DNA of 32,525 bases from the IMG/VR virus record IMGVR_UViG_3300030098_005295, positions 1-32,525 of that record; one strand, given 5' to 3'. The notes below the pieces were generated by a model. The model made no database searches, was not told where the DNA came from, and saw only the letters and a list, made by a program, of their open reading frames with translations. The stretch is from a virus. This document shows, piece after piece, positions 22,331 to 29,474 of this stretch (the stretch's first letter is position 1; each line of letters starts with the position of its first letter). Position numbers and translations under genes: made by a program.

Positions 22331-24587
22331 AAGTTTAAAAAATAATAAAAGATTTTTGTCGGCTTGCAAATACGCCGAACGGGGTTGGTATGTTTTTCCC
22401 GTTCATTTTGTAACGCCCGACAGAAAATGTTCCTGCGGTGACGATAAATGCACTAATATTGGAAAGCACCCCATAACCCATAACGGCCTTAACGAAGCAA
22501 CCGTTGAAAAAGAGCAGATAATAAAATGGTGGATGGAACGCCCTTACGCTAATGTTGCAATTCGCACCGGCGAAATTTCGGGTATAAATGTAATTGACAT
22601 TGACCCGAGGCATGGGGGCGATGACACTTTTGACAGATTGTGTGACGAGTTTGGGAGCATACCCGACACGGTTATGGCTACAACTGGCGGAGGCGGAACC
22701 CATATATTTATTCAACATAACAACGCTTTTCACTCACAAAATAATTTAATGCAGGGCGTAGATATTAAAGGCGATGGGGGTTATGTATTAGCCGAACCGA
22801 GTAACCACGCTTCTGGCGGTTCGTATGAATGGGAATTGGCTTTTCATCCTGACGAAATGGCTCCGGTAAATTTAGAGGAAGCAAACAAAAGGCTTTTTAA
22901 GTATTTATCAGAATTACAAAACCCCGAACACTCTACAGAAAGCGAAGTGCTTAATCCAATAACAAACGAGGGAAACCGAAACGGCACCCTTACAAGTGTG
23001 GCCGGCGGTTTACGGCGTAGAGGCTTGGACGGTGATCAAATTTCGTCTATACTGCATCAATTCAATAACGATTATTGTAGCCCCCCACTTGAGGCGGTAG
23101 AAGTGGAACGAATAGCCCACGGGATGATGAGGTATCAACCGGAGCCGGAACCCCCTTCAACTATTGACCCGTCTGGTGCCGTAAATACGCAAGACCCAAT
23201 CCCTGCAACAACCTTACCCCTAACCGATTCGGGCAACCGTGACCGGCTCGTTAATAGGTATGGAACGCAAATGTTATATATACCAGAACAAGGGTGGAGG
23301 ATTTGGGATAACAATAGATGGTCAATAGATGTCGAAAACCGTATAACCGAAATGGCGTTAAATACTGCAAGGGTAATCAGGGCGGAAGAATTTACCGGAA
23401 TCGTTGACAAAAACGGAGTAGACAAGGCGGAGAAATGGTCTTACACAAGCGAAAGCATTTCACGAATAAAAGCTATGGTTGAACTTGCAAGTTCGCATCC
23501 TCGCATTGTGTGCCCTGTAACCGATCTTGACACACATAAATATTTATTTAACGCCGAAAACACTACAGTTGATTTATTAAACAATGAAAATATTGACCCC
23601 GACCCCGAACACAAGTTAACACAAAAAAGCCGGATGCCTTACGAGCCGGACGCACCGTGTCCCAAATGGGAAAAATTTATGTCGGAAATATTACCCGACC
23701 CCGAAGTTGTTCACCATTTACAAAAAATACTAGGGGTATCGCTTTCGGGGGATATGTCTGGCGAAGGTATGGCCATACTTTACGGTGAAGGGGCTAATGG
23801 GAAATCAATATTACTTGACGTTTTGGCTTGGCTTTACGGTGACTATTTATCTAACGCCCCTGCACATACCTTTTTAAATAGTAGCCGAAACGAAGCTATA
23901 AGAAATGACCTTGCAATGTTACGTTCCGCAAGGCTTGTCACGGTTAGCGAAACAAACAAAGGTTCGCTATTAGACGAAAGCGTAATAAAAAGAACGGTAT
24001 CCGGTGACCAAGAAACCGCACGATTTCTTCACCGTGAGTTTTTCACCTTCAAACCTCAATACAAAATAATTTTAGCCACAAACAACAAGCCGGAAATTAA
24101 AGGCGGTTCGCATGGGACTTGGCGAAGGCTCCACTTAATAGAATTTGGCGTTAAATTTGGAACCGATGGTCATCCCCGAGCAGGTAAAAAAGACGAAATT
24201 ATTGCCGAGCTAAAATCGGAAGCCGGTGGAATATTGAACTGGTTAATTAAGGGGTTTACAAACTTTCGAAAAGAAGGTTTAAAACAACCCCAAGCCGTTG
24301 AACAAGCGACGCAACATTACAGAGAAGACCAAGACCCCCTTATAGAATTTTTAAACTCTAATTGTATAATTGACGAAAACCTTACTACCTCAATAAGTGA
24401 TCTACGGGAAGCGTATAACACATATACCGGCCAAGACGAATCGGCGGTTTGGTTTGGACGAGCTATGGCCGAAAAAGGTTATAGGGCAACAAGACAAGGT
24501 TCCGCAAGGTTACGAGTATATAAAGGAATAACGCTAAACGCCGAAGGGCAAGGTTTGCTTGCAAGGAATACCGGTCAATTTATGTAA
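22317..24587 (+). CDS. Replicative primase-polymerase / SF3 helicase (PrimPol-D5 type)
   Basis: A 756-residue replication protein. Residues of about 15-180 form a PrimPol domain: GWYVFPVH, a small Cys cluster (CSCGDDKC), IRTGEISGINVIDIDP with catalytic D94 and D96, and TTGGGGTHIFI with H129. Residues of about 440-700 form a D5/P4-alpha type SF3 helicase: Walker A GEGANGKS (490-497), Walker B region ARLVTVSETNKG (538-549), motif C KIILATNN (583-590) and an arginine finger near 603-604. It should unwind and prime phage DNA on its own. The start overlaps rusA; an early promoter of the conserved type lies after its stop. Confidence 0.93.
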   Translation: MKIRKSLKNNKRFLSACKYAERGWYVFPVHFVTPDRKCSCGDDKCTNIGKHPITHNGLNEATVEKEQIIKWWMERPYANVAIRTGEISGINVIDIDPRHGGDDTFDRLCDEFGSIPDTVMATTGGGGTHIFIQHNNAFHSQNNLMQGVDIKGDGGYVLAEPSNHASGGSYEWELAFHPDEMAPVNLEEANKRLFKYLSELQNPEHSTESEVLNPITNEGNRNGTLTSVAGGLRRRGLDGDQISSILHQFNNDYCSPPLEAVEVERIAHGMMRYQPEPEPPSTIDPSGAVNTQDPIPATTLPLTDSGNRDRLVNRYGTQMLYIPEQGWRIWDNNRWSIDVENRITEMALNTARVIRAEEFTGIVDKNGVDKAEKWSYTSESISRIKAMVELASSHPRIVCPVTDLDTHKYLFNAENTTVDLLNNENIDPDPEHKLTQKSRMPYEPDAPCPKWEKFMSEILPDPEVVHHLQKILGVSLSGDMSGEGMAILYGEGANGKSILLDVLAWLYGDYLSNAPAHTFLNSSRNEAIRNDLAMLRSARLVTVSETNKGSLLDESVIKRTVSGDQETARFLHREFFTFKPQYKIILATNNKPEIKGGSHGTWRRLHLIEFGVKFGTDGHPRAGKKDEIIAELKSEAGGILNWLIKGFTNFRKEGLKQPQAVEQATQHYREDQDPLIEFLNSNCIIDENLTTSISDLREAYNTYTGQDESAVWFGRAMAEKGYRATRQGSARLRVYKGITLNAEGQGLLARNTGQFM

Positions 24588-24617
24588 AAAAAACTTAATA
24601 ATTCTTTTGTTTTACTA

Positions 24618-24646
24618 TTGTGTTATTAAAAAAAGAACCATATATT
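24618..24646 (+). promoter_or_regulatory. Early promoter 3
   Basis: TTGTGT (24618-24623), 17 bp, TATATT (24641-24646), then TTCAATTATTAAGTT as in promoter 1. It is flanked by a perfect 13-bp inverted repeat (24591-24603 and 24649-24661). Confidence 0.75.
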
Positions 24647-24687
24647 TCAATTATTAAGTTTTTTAACCTATAACGAGGACGTTGAAA

Positions 24688-25632
24688 ATGGCAAAAGTAT
24701 TAAAGCAATTAGAGGAAACCAGAAGAAACCCAAACGATGTTGACCCTCGGGAAATTGCCGAACGAGTAAATATCGGGCCTTTTGAAAAAAGGGCAATTTT
24801 AAAAGAACACGCAATTAGGAACAACGATTGGGAAGTTTGGAACGATTTTAAAAATCATATGTATTTTATTAAAAAATATAACTGGAAGCCCGACCAAGAT
24901 GAACAAATTGTTATGGATAGCAACTTGCACAAAACGGACAAACAAAACACGCTAAACCGGTTGGCCCATATGGGGCGTGGCGATTATAGGTATTACCACG
25001 CCGTTAGGGACGGGAAAAAGTTTAAGAAAAACGCCTTAGAGTTACAAACGGAAAAAAGAGAAAATCACGCTTTATTAATAAAGGTGCTTGAAAAAAATGC
25101 CCCTGCCGTTTTAAGCAATTTGGAAAAAGCCAGTAAAAGCGACAACCGTATTATTAGGGATATTAAAAATAATATTGAGGAAAACCCCCATTGGTTTACC
25201 AAAAAAATTAAAAGCGGTGCCGAGCCTTTAGGACTTAGTGAAAAACAAATTGCTTTTATTAACTCGGTAGCCGAACGCCAACGCACCTATGAAAATAAAA
25301 TTGCCGAGGATAACGCCGGCTTTACGGGAAGCCCTACCGCCGGACGACAATCTATTACGGGCGAAGTTATTAATATAAAAATGAAAGATAGCCAATGGGG
25401 TGAAACTTTAAAGGTATTGTTAAAAGTAAACGGCACAAACGGATATTATAAATTATGGGGAACGCTACCTAAAATTGAAGCCAATGTTGAAAAAGGTGAT
25501 GTGATTGAATTTACCGCAAGGGTTACCGCAAGCGAAACCGATAATAACTTTGGCTTTTTTAGCCGGCCTAGTAAAGGGCTTATAGTAGCCGAAGGACGTC
25601 ACCGGTTAAATAACGGCCAGAAGGTAAATTAA
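24688..25632 (+). CDS. OB-fold-like DNA-binding early protein, 314 aa
   Basis: The start is ATG 24688 with GAGGAC upstream; a TTG two codons earlier is less likely. Residues of about 1-210 are helical and charged. The C-terminal 100 residues (TGEVINIKMKDSQWGETLKV, then GYYKLWGTLP, GDVIEFTARVTASETDN and FGFFSRP) have the five-strand look of an OB fold seen in phage nucleic-acid-binding proteins. It has its own early promoter and ends 26 nt before the terminator. Exact role unknown; probably DNA replication or repair. Confidence 0.75.
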   Translation: MAKVLKQLEETRRNPNDVDPREIAERVNIGPFEKRAILKEHAIRNNDWEVWNDFKNHMYFIKKYNWKPDQDEQIVMDSNLHKTDKQNTLNRLAHMGRGDYRYYHAVRDGKKFKKNALELQTEKRENHALLIKVLEKNAPAVLSNLEKASKSDNRIIRDIKNNIEENPHWFTKKIKSGAEPLGLSEKQIAFINSVAERQRTYENKIAEDNAGFTGSPTAGRQSITGEVINIKMKDSQWGETLKVLLKVNGTNGYYKLWGTLPKIEANVEKGDVIEFTARVTASETDNNFGFFSRPSKGLIVAEGRHRLNNGQKVN

Positions 25633-25658
25633 ACTTTATACAACAAGGGAGTAAAAAC

Positions 25659-25693
25659 GGGGGTAAGGCTTAACGGCCTACCCCCTTTTTTTT
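25659..25693. terminator. Bidirectional rho-independent terminator between convergent units
   Basis: The stem GGGGGTAAGGC/GCCTACCCCC (25659-25669, 25676-25685; one bulged A) is followed by eight T on the plus strand. On the minus strand the same hairpin is followed by GTTTTTA. It ends both the early unit and the late unit; the last late stop codon (25694-25692) lies in the T-tract. Confidence 0.9.
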
Positions 25694-25868
25694 ATTCCCC
25701 CGTTTTGAACATATCTATAAGCCCTTGCATAACAATATAAACGCACACAATAGTTGCCGTTTGCCAAGTTAGGTTCTCAGGAACGGCCCCTACTGCAAGG
25801 GTTCCGGCTATACCTGCACCAAGTTTTCTACTGCCGAGCTTCTCCGTTATTTGTTTCAACAATTCCAT
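25692..25868 (-). CDS. Probable small holin, 58 aa
   Basis: The ATG at 25868 is preceded by AAGGGGAAG, a good SD; two earlier in-frame ATGs lack one. The protein reads MELLKQITEKLGSRKLGAGI and has a weak hydrophobic stretch at 17-30 and a strong membrane segment at 35-52 (WQTATIVCVYIVMQGLID). Size, membrane pattern and position at the end of the late unit fit a small holin that would let the M15 endolysin out. It overlaps the preceding gene by 41 nt. Confidence 0.65.
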   Translation of the reverse strand: MELLKQITEKLGSRKLGAGIAGTLAVGAVPENLTWQTATIVCVYIVMQGLIDMFKTGE

Positions 25869-26028
25869 TTTCTTCCCCTTGTGACCAAAGTATTCCATCA
25901 AGTTGCCCTTGTAATTTTTGCAACCTTGCGTCATTTTGAACCAATGTTTGTAACCTTGCGTTCATCGCCTCCTTTATCGACTCAATAATTTTTTCTACGT
26001 CTTGTTCTTCAACTTTATTTTGCGTCAT
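25828..26028 (-). CDS. Small coiled-coil protein in the lysis cluster, 66 aa
   Basis: A 66-residue acidic protein starting MTQNKVEEQDVEKIIESIKE. It is predicted helical throughout, with a heptad-like stretch (ARLQTLVQNDARLQKLQGQL), and has no membrane segment. SD AGGAAAAAA lies before the ATG. It overlaps the holin gene, so it may regulate or couple holin synthesis. No family recognised. Confidence 0.65.
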   Translation of the reverse strand: MTQNKVEEQDVEKIIESIKEAMNARLQTLVQNDARLQKLQGQLDGILWSQGEENGIVETNNGEARQ

Positions 26029-26049
26029 TTTTTTCCTCGCCTTATTTGT

Positions 26050-26418
26050 TTAAACTTTTAATTGATCCAGTTCACGTTCAATATATAAATCATTTAACTT
26101 AGTATTTGAAACTTTCAATAATGTCCCTGCCTTTACATCTCCGCCTTTAATTTCATACAAAAAAAATGTCGTAGACAATAAACCGCAATTCGTAATCCTT
26201 GCCGGCCGGCGTTTGTCCAAATGGATATAAACACATTCGTTATTTGTGTAACTTGAGCCAAAAAAAATCATTGCCCCCGAAATAATATTACTAATTGATT
26301 CCCTAACAAACAATAAAGCCAAGCCAATTATAAACCAATAACCCCACTGCTCAATCAGCAACCCTAAACCGGATTGCTCTGAAAATTTTTGTAGCCCTTC
26401 AACCGCCTCGGTTTCCAT
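26050..26418 (-). CDS. Minimal MscS-like membrane protein, 122 aa
   Basis: Residues of about 26-53 form a membrane segment that runs into SNIISGAMIFFG, like the pore helix TM3b of MscS (SNLAAGVLLV in E. coli). It is followed by a beta domain in the MscS order: ECVYIHL, then ARITNCGLLSTTFFLYE, then LLKVSNTKLNDLYIE, the last matching the VPN-K-I element. The first two MscS helices and the C-terminal alpha/beta cage are absent. It lies in the lysis cluster and may act as a pore or holin-like protein or protect cells from osmotic loss. It starts 2 nt after the previous stop. Confidence 0.68.
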   Translation of the reverse strand: METEAVEGLQKFSEQSGLGLLIEQWGYWFIIGLALLFVRESISNIISGAMIFFGSSYTNNECVYIHLDKRRPARITNCGLLSTTFFLYEIKGGDVKAGTLLKVSNTKLNDLYIERELDQLKV

Positions 26419-26420
26419 AT

Positions 26421-26843
26421 TTATTCGTGGGCGGCTCTATAAATAAACCCGACGAAACTTGTGCAAACGAACATCACGACCCCATACATTTCTTGGGACA
26501 ACCACCAATCTTCCCATTTGTGTCCGCCTATAAATCCGGTAACTTCCCAAGTTTGATATAAAAGCTCGGTAGCCACTCCACCAATCGCCGCAAACTTAGA
26601 AGCGTTCTGGGCATGTTTGGAAGCTAATTCCTTTTTCGTTAACTGTATCCGAAAACTTTTATTTTTCGCTTTTTCTTTTTTGACTTCTTTCCTCGTTTCA
26701 AGTAGCTCCTGCCGGCTTTCTTTCCCAACGATATTTTCATTTTTTACCGAATCCCGTAAAGCGTGAATTTCTTTTACTGCCTGTATATAAAGTAGCCTTT
26801 GCCTCTCAGCTGAAGGAATTTCTTCTGGCGGCGGATAATTCAT
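26421..26843 (-). CDS. Membrane-anchored coiled-coil protein in the lysis cluster, 140 aa
   Basis: A 140-residue protein with a Pro-rich start (MNYPPPEEIPSAERQRL), a charged coiled coil at about 20-85 (RKEVKKEKAKNKSFRIQLTK) and a hydrophobic C-terminal segment at about 117-136 (EMYGVVMFVCTSFVGFIYRA). A second weakly hydrophobic stretch lies near 85-103. It might be a holin, antiholin or spanin-like protein; orientation cannot be told. The SD is poor (GACGAG). Confidence 0.65.
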   Translation of the reverse strand: MNYPPPEEIPSAERQRLLYIQAVKEIHALRDSVKNENIVGKESRQELLETRKEVKKEKAKNKSFRIQLTKKELASKHAQNASKFAAIGGVATELLYQTWEVTGFIGGHKWEDWWLSQEMYGVVMFVCTSFVGFIYRAAHE

Positions 26844-26882
26844 AATTCAAATACTCGTCAAATAATTTTTTTTGCGTCTATC

Positions 26883-27257
26883 CTATTGTACGAAATCATC
26901 TGACCACCCAAGCGTAACGGCATTATTTGTTTTCTGCTCTTTCTTTTTTTCTTGTAAATCATTTTTCATTTGATCAGATAGCGTAGAATCTCCAATTATT
27001 TCTTCCGCTTTTGTTTTAGCTATATCGGGAACTTTGGTCAAGTCTTCTAAAGGAGTAAAATCAGATTTATTTTTTTCGCTTGGGTCAGTTAACCAAACGA
27101 CTGAATTACGAGACACAAACTCGCCAGTATCGCTATCAGTACAATATAAATTCGCATGAATACCTCTAATATAATTTTCTTGCGTCTCTCCAGATTTCAA
27201 CTGAACGGTTTCAGTTAATAAATGTTTCTTAAATTTGTAACTCATTTCAATAGCCAT
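26883..27257 (-). CDS. Fibre-associated small protein, copy A (124 aa)
   Basis: A 124-residue soluble protein. Its layout (strand-rich N-terminus with a YIRGI segment, then DSDTGEFVS, then KSDFTPLEDLTKVPDI and a terminal helix) parallels the next protein upstream in the operon, so the two are paralogues. They lie directly after the large fibre gene, where tail fibre assembly chaperones or fibre-tip proteins are often found. That role is inference. SD AAGGA, 9 nt before the ATG. Confidence 0.72.
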   Translation of the reverse strand: MAIEMSYKFKKHLLTETVQLKSGETQENYIRGIHANLYCTDSDTGEFVSRNSVVWLTDPSEKNKSDFTPLEDLTKVPDIAKTKAEEIIGDSTLSDQMKNDLQEKKKEQKTNNAVTLGWSDDFVQ

Positions 27258-27269
27258 ATTTTTTATTCC

Positions 27270-27662
27270 TTACCAAGACGGTTCCTCATAAATAATATTC
27301 GTGTATTCTGCGATCACGTTGTTTTTTAAGATCTCACGCATCTTGGCATCGTTAAAAGCTAAAACAATTTTTTCGTATAGAGCAGGGGGACATTCTGTTA
27401 AATCATCAAACTCAACAAAATCTTTTTTTTCTTTATCTTCTGGCTTTGCAACGGACAACGGATTTCCTTCGCTGTCGGTGATTGCCGGCCCTGCGGTTAC
27501 CGACGTGACGGCCGTATGAGTTCCATCAGTGCAATCAACTTGGTAGGTTACAGTGTCAATATATTTTTCTGCATTCTCGCCACCCTTTAAAGTTACGTTT
27601 CGGAACACCGTCATATTAATCGGTTTTTCAGATAGGGTATACGTATAAGTTTTTTCAGCCAT
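27270..27662 (-). CDS. Fibre-associated small protein, copy B (130 aa)
   Basis: A 130-residue protein related to the one at 26883-27257. Matching parts include NAEKYIDTVTYQVDCTDG, DSEGNPLS and KKDFVEFDDLTECPPALYEK. It lies 11 nt after the 526-residue fibre gene with SD AAAGGA. It is a possible fibre assembly chaperone or accessory. No catalytic motif is seen. Confidence 0.74.
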   Translation of the reverse strand: MAEKTYTYTLSEKPINMTVFRNVTLKGGENAEKYIDTVTYQVDCTDGTHTAVTSVTAGPAITDSEGNPLSVAKPEDKEKKDFVEFDDLTECPPALYEKIVLAFNDAKMREILKNNVIAEYTNIIYEEPSW

Positions 27663-27673
27663 AGAAATTCCTT

Positions 27674-29254
27674 TTAGTCCAAATTAAATCGGGTTTGATA
27701 AGCGTTGTAAATTGTATTCCGTTCGCTTGCAGATAGCACCTTATTAAAATATAACACTACATGAAAATCCGCATAGAAACATCCCGTTCCGCTTATAGTA
27801 GAATTATAACCGCTACCAAAATTTTCAGCCGATGTCAACCAGTTGGAATCATCTCGGTTGTTCCATTGTAAGGTATGAGGGGCACCCGACCGATAACTAC
27901 TTTTACCAAATGTAGTCCAATCATAATGTTTTGCCGTTTGCCGTTTGTGGTCATCTTTTTCTGCGTAAGGCCAGTTTGGGTTCAGGTTGTAATCGCTCGC
28001 TATATGCCAATTATAGGTATCATCGGTAGAATCATTTTGGAAATGCACTTGTCCATATGGTGTATTTTCTGAACTTGCGTACGTCCACATCGTCGGCGTA
28101 AGGAAAGCGTTGTTGTCTTGATTACTATAATTGGTCGTGTGGTTGCCCGTTCCTTTGCTTTGTATAAATGCTCCACCATAGGTATAGCACCCGTAACCTT
28201 GATTCCAGACCGACAGATCGTTTCTTCTACGCAATAAGGCCGAAGTATTCGTACTCGTTAACCCGTTTTGATCCCAAGCAGGGGAAGTCCAATAAGTGTT
28301 CTGCGTTCGATCTCTATCTCCGCAAGCCTGATTCCATTGCCCCCCGTAAGTGTTGAAAGTAGAGGTGTCCCAAGAATCTGTATTACCGTGTCGGCTCCCT
28401 GAGATAGCAGGTATTCCTTTGTCGGCCGGTGCCCAACAAAGCGAAGAACCAGACCCCGAATTTGGATTATCTTGAGAGCCAACGCCAAACATTACCGAAG
28501 TTTGTTCGTGTGCAAGTAGAGGGTGACACATCATAAAAACAACCCAACTACCGTCTACTTGCGAATCGTTTTGTCCGCTTGTGCCATAGGTTGAATCATT
28601 GCTTGGGTAGTAAAACGATTGAACCATTCTTGCACCCCCAAGCCCTGCGTAATTCGTGTCAGAGTTATCGGTTCCATTGTAGCCCGTTGCATTTCCTTTC
28701 CAAGGACTCATAATAGCCCCCATCCCGTTACTACCATAATCAGCCGCATTGGCCGTCTGTTTGGTTACCGTTCTGGCGGTGTCATATGGCGAACCAATAC
28801 TTGAAGAAAAACTTGTTGACCTACGAGGCCGAAAGCACATTTCGTTATAACTTGTCGAGTCGTTAATCATATAAGACGGATGCGTTACCCAATACCCCCC
28901 CGTTGCTTCAGAGTTTTGGGGTGAACTACCGTATAGGTTGTCGGCCGCTAAGTTTTTGACGAAACGTAAATTAGAATTTTCGCTTGGTGCCGTTGTTCCA
29001 TCATAACACGCTGTGTTTGAAAAATCCCAAGCCAAACGCAAACCACCAACGGAAGAATCAATGGTTTCAATTTCGGCTTTACTTGGGGGGTCTACTCCAC
29101 ACGCTACCCAACCACTACCCGTCCAGACTTTTAATTGTGCGTCTGTAGTGTTGTAATAACAAGACCCCGAAGCAGGGGTTCCACCTCCGTAACCAGTGGT
29201 TGCCGCCGCATCATTTGCGTAAGAATTAGCAACCCAATTTCCTTTCAAAGCCAT
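27674..29254 (-). CDS. Tail fibre / receptor-binding protein with lectin-like C-terminus, 526 aa
   Basis: A protein very rich in Asn, Ser, Thr, Gly, Tyr and Trp. The first 55 residues (MALKGNWVANSYANDAAAT, then YYNTTDAQLKVWTGSGWV) are a module also found as the separate 50-residue gene just upstream. The main part is low in Lys and strand-rich; the end (GCFYADFHVVLYFNKVLSAS, then ERNTIYNAYQTRF) is typical of concanavalin/LamG-like lectin domains. It probably binds the host surface. Its ATG overlaps the stop of the preceding gene (TAATG). Fast evolution is expected of this gene. Confidence 0.75.
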   Translation of the reverse strand: MALKGNWVANSYANDAAATTGYGGGTPASGSCYYNTTDAQLKVWTGSGWVACGVDPPSKAEIETIDSSVGGLRLAWDFSNTACYDGTTAPSENSNLRFVKNLAADNLYGSSPQNSEATGGYWVTHPSYMINDSTSYNEMCFRPRRSTSFSSSIGSPYDTARTVTKQTANAADYGSNGMGAIMSPWKGNATGYNGTDNSDTNYAGLGGARMVQSFYYPSNDSTYGTSGQNDSQVDGSWVVFMMCHPLLAHEQTSVMFGVGSQDNPNSGSGSSLCWAPADKGIPAISGSRHGNTDSWDTSTFNTYGGQWNQACGDRDRTQNTYWTSPAWDQNGLTSTNTSALLRRRNDLSVWNQGYGCYTYGGAFIQSKGTGNHTTNYSNQDNNAFLTPTMWTYASSENTPYGQVHFQNDSTDDTYNWHIASDYNLNPNWPYAEKDDHKRQTAKHYDWTTFGKSSYRSGAPHTLQWNNRDDSNWLTSAENFGSGYNSTISGTGCFYADFHVVLYFNKVLSASERNTIYNAYQTRFNLD

Positions 29255-29406
29255 TAGTTAAGATCAACCCAAGTACCTGAACCGCTTGCGTTGGTGCATA
29301 GCTTTAATTTATTTTCTGTTGAATGGTAATAAATAGCCCCAACTTCAACCGTTTCAGAATAACTTGTCCCGTCTGCTTTTACTTCAATATTTCCCTTTAA
29401 TGCCAT
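29254..29406 (-). CDS. 50-aa fibre-module protein
   Basis: A 50-codon frame with SD CGGGAG 8 nt before its ATG. MALKGNIEVKADGTSYSE, then GAIYYHSTENKLKLCTNA and GTWVDLN repeat the N-terminal module of the next protein (MALKGN, YYNTTDAQLKV, GSGWV). It may be a small capping or collar piece of the fibre. The stop codon overlaps the start of the fibre gene, so translation is coupled. Confidence 0.75.
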   Translation of the reverse strand: MALKGNIEVKADGTSYSETVEVGAIYYHSTENKLKLCTNASGSGTWVDLN

Positions 29407-29474
29407 TTGACAATCTCCCGTAAATAGTCTAACTCAATAGAATTTCCATTATCATTTTCTATTAAAATTTTCAT
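29397..29474 (-). CDS. Possible 25-aa mini-gene between fibre genes
   Basis: ATG 29474 overlaps the stop of the S74 fibre gene (ATGA), and the frame (MKILIENDNGNSIELDYLRE, then IVKWH) ends inside the start of the next gene. Full packing with overlaps on both sides argues for use, at least as a translational bridge. The peptide itself has no recognised role. Confidence 0.45.
   Translation of the reverse strand: MKILIENDNGNSIELDYLREIVKWH

Noticed and set aside
4207-26880. RGACGCA heptamer near several late gene starts (4214, 4256, 4289, 8832, 13684, 26022, 26871)
   Set aside because: Spacing to start codons and to any -10 box is inconsistent, one copy is coding sequence, and two are simply the arms of one hairpin; probably chance plus the hairpin.
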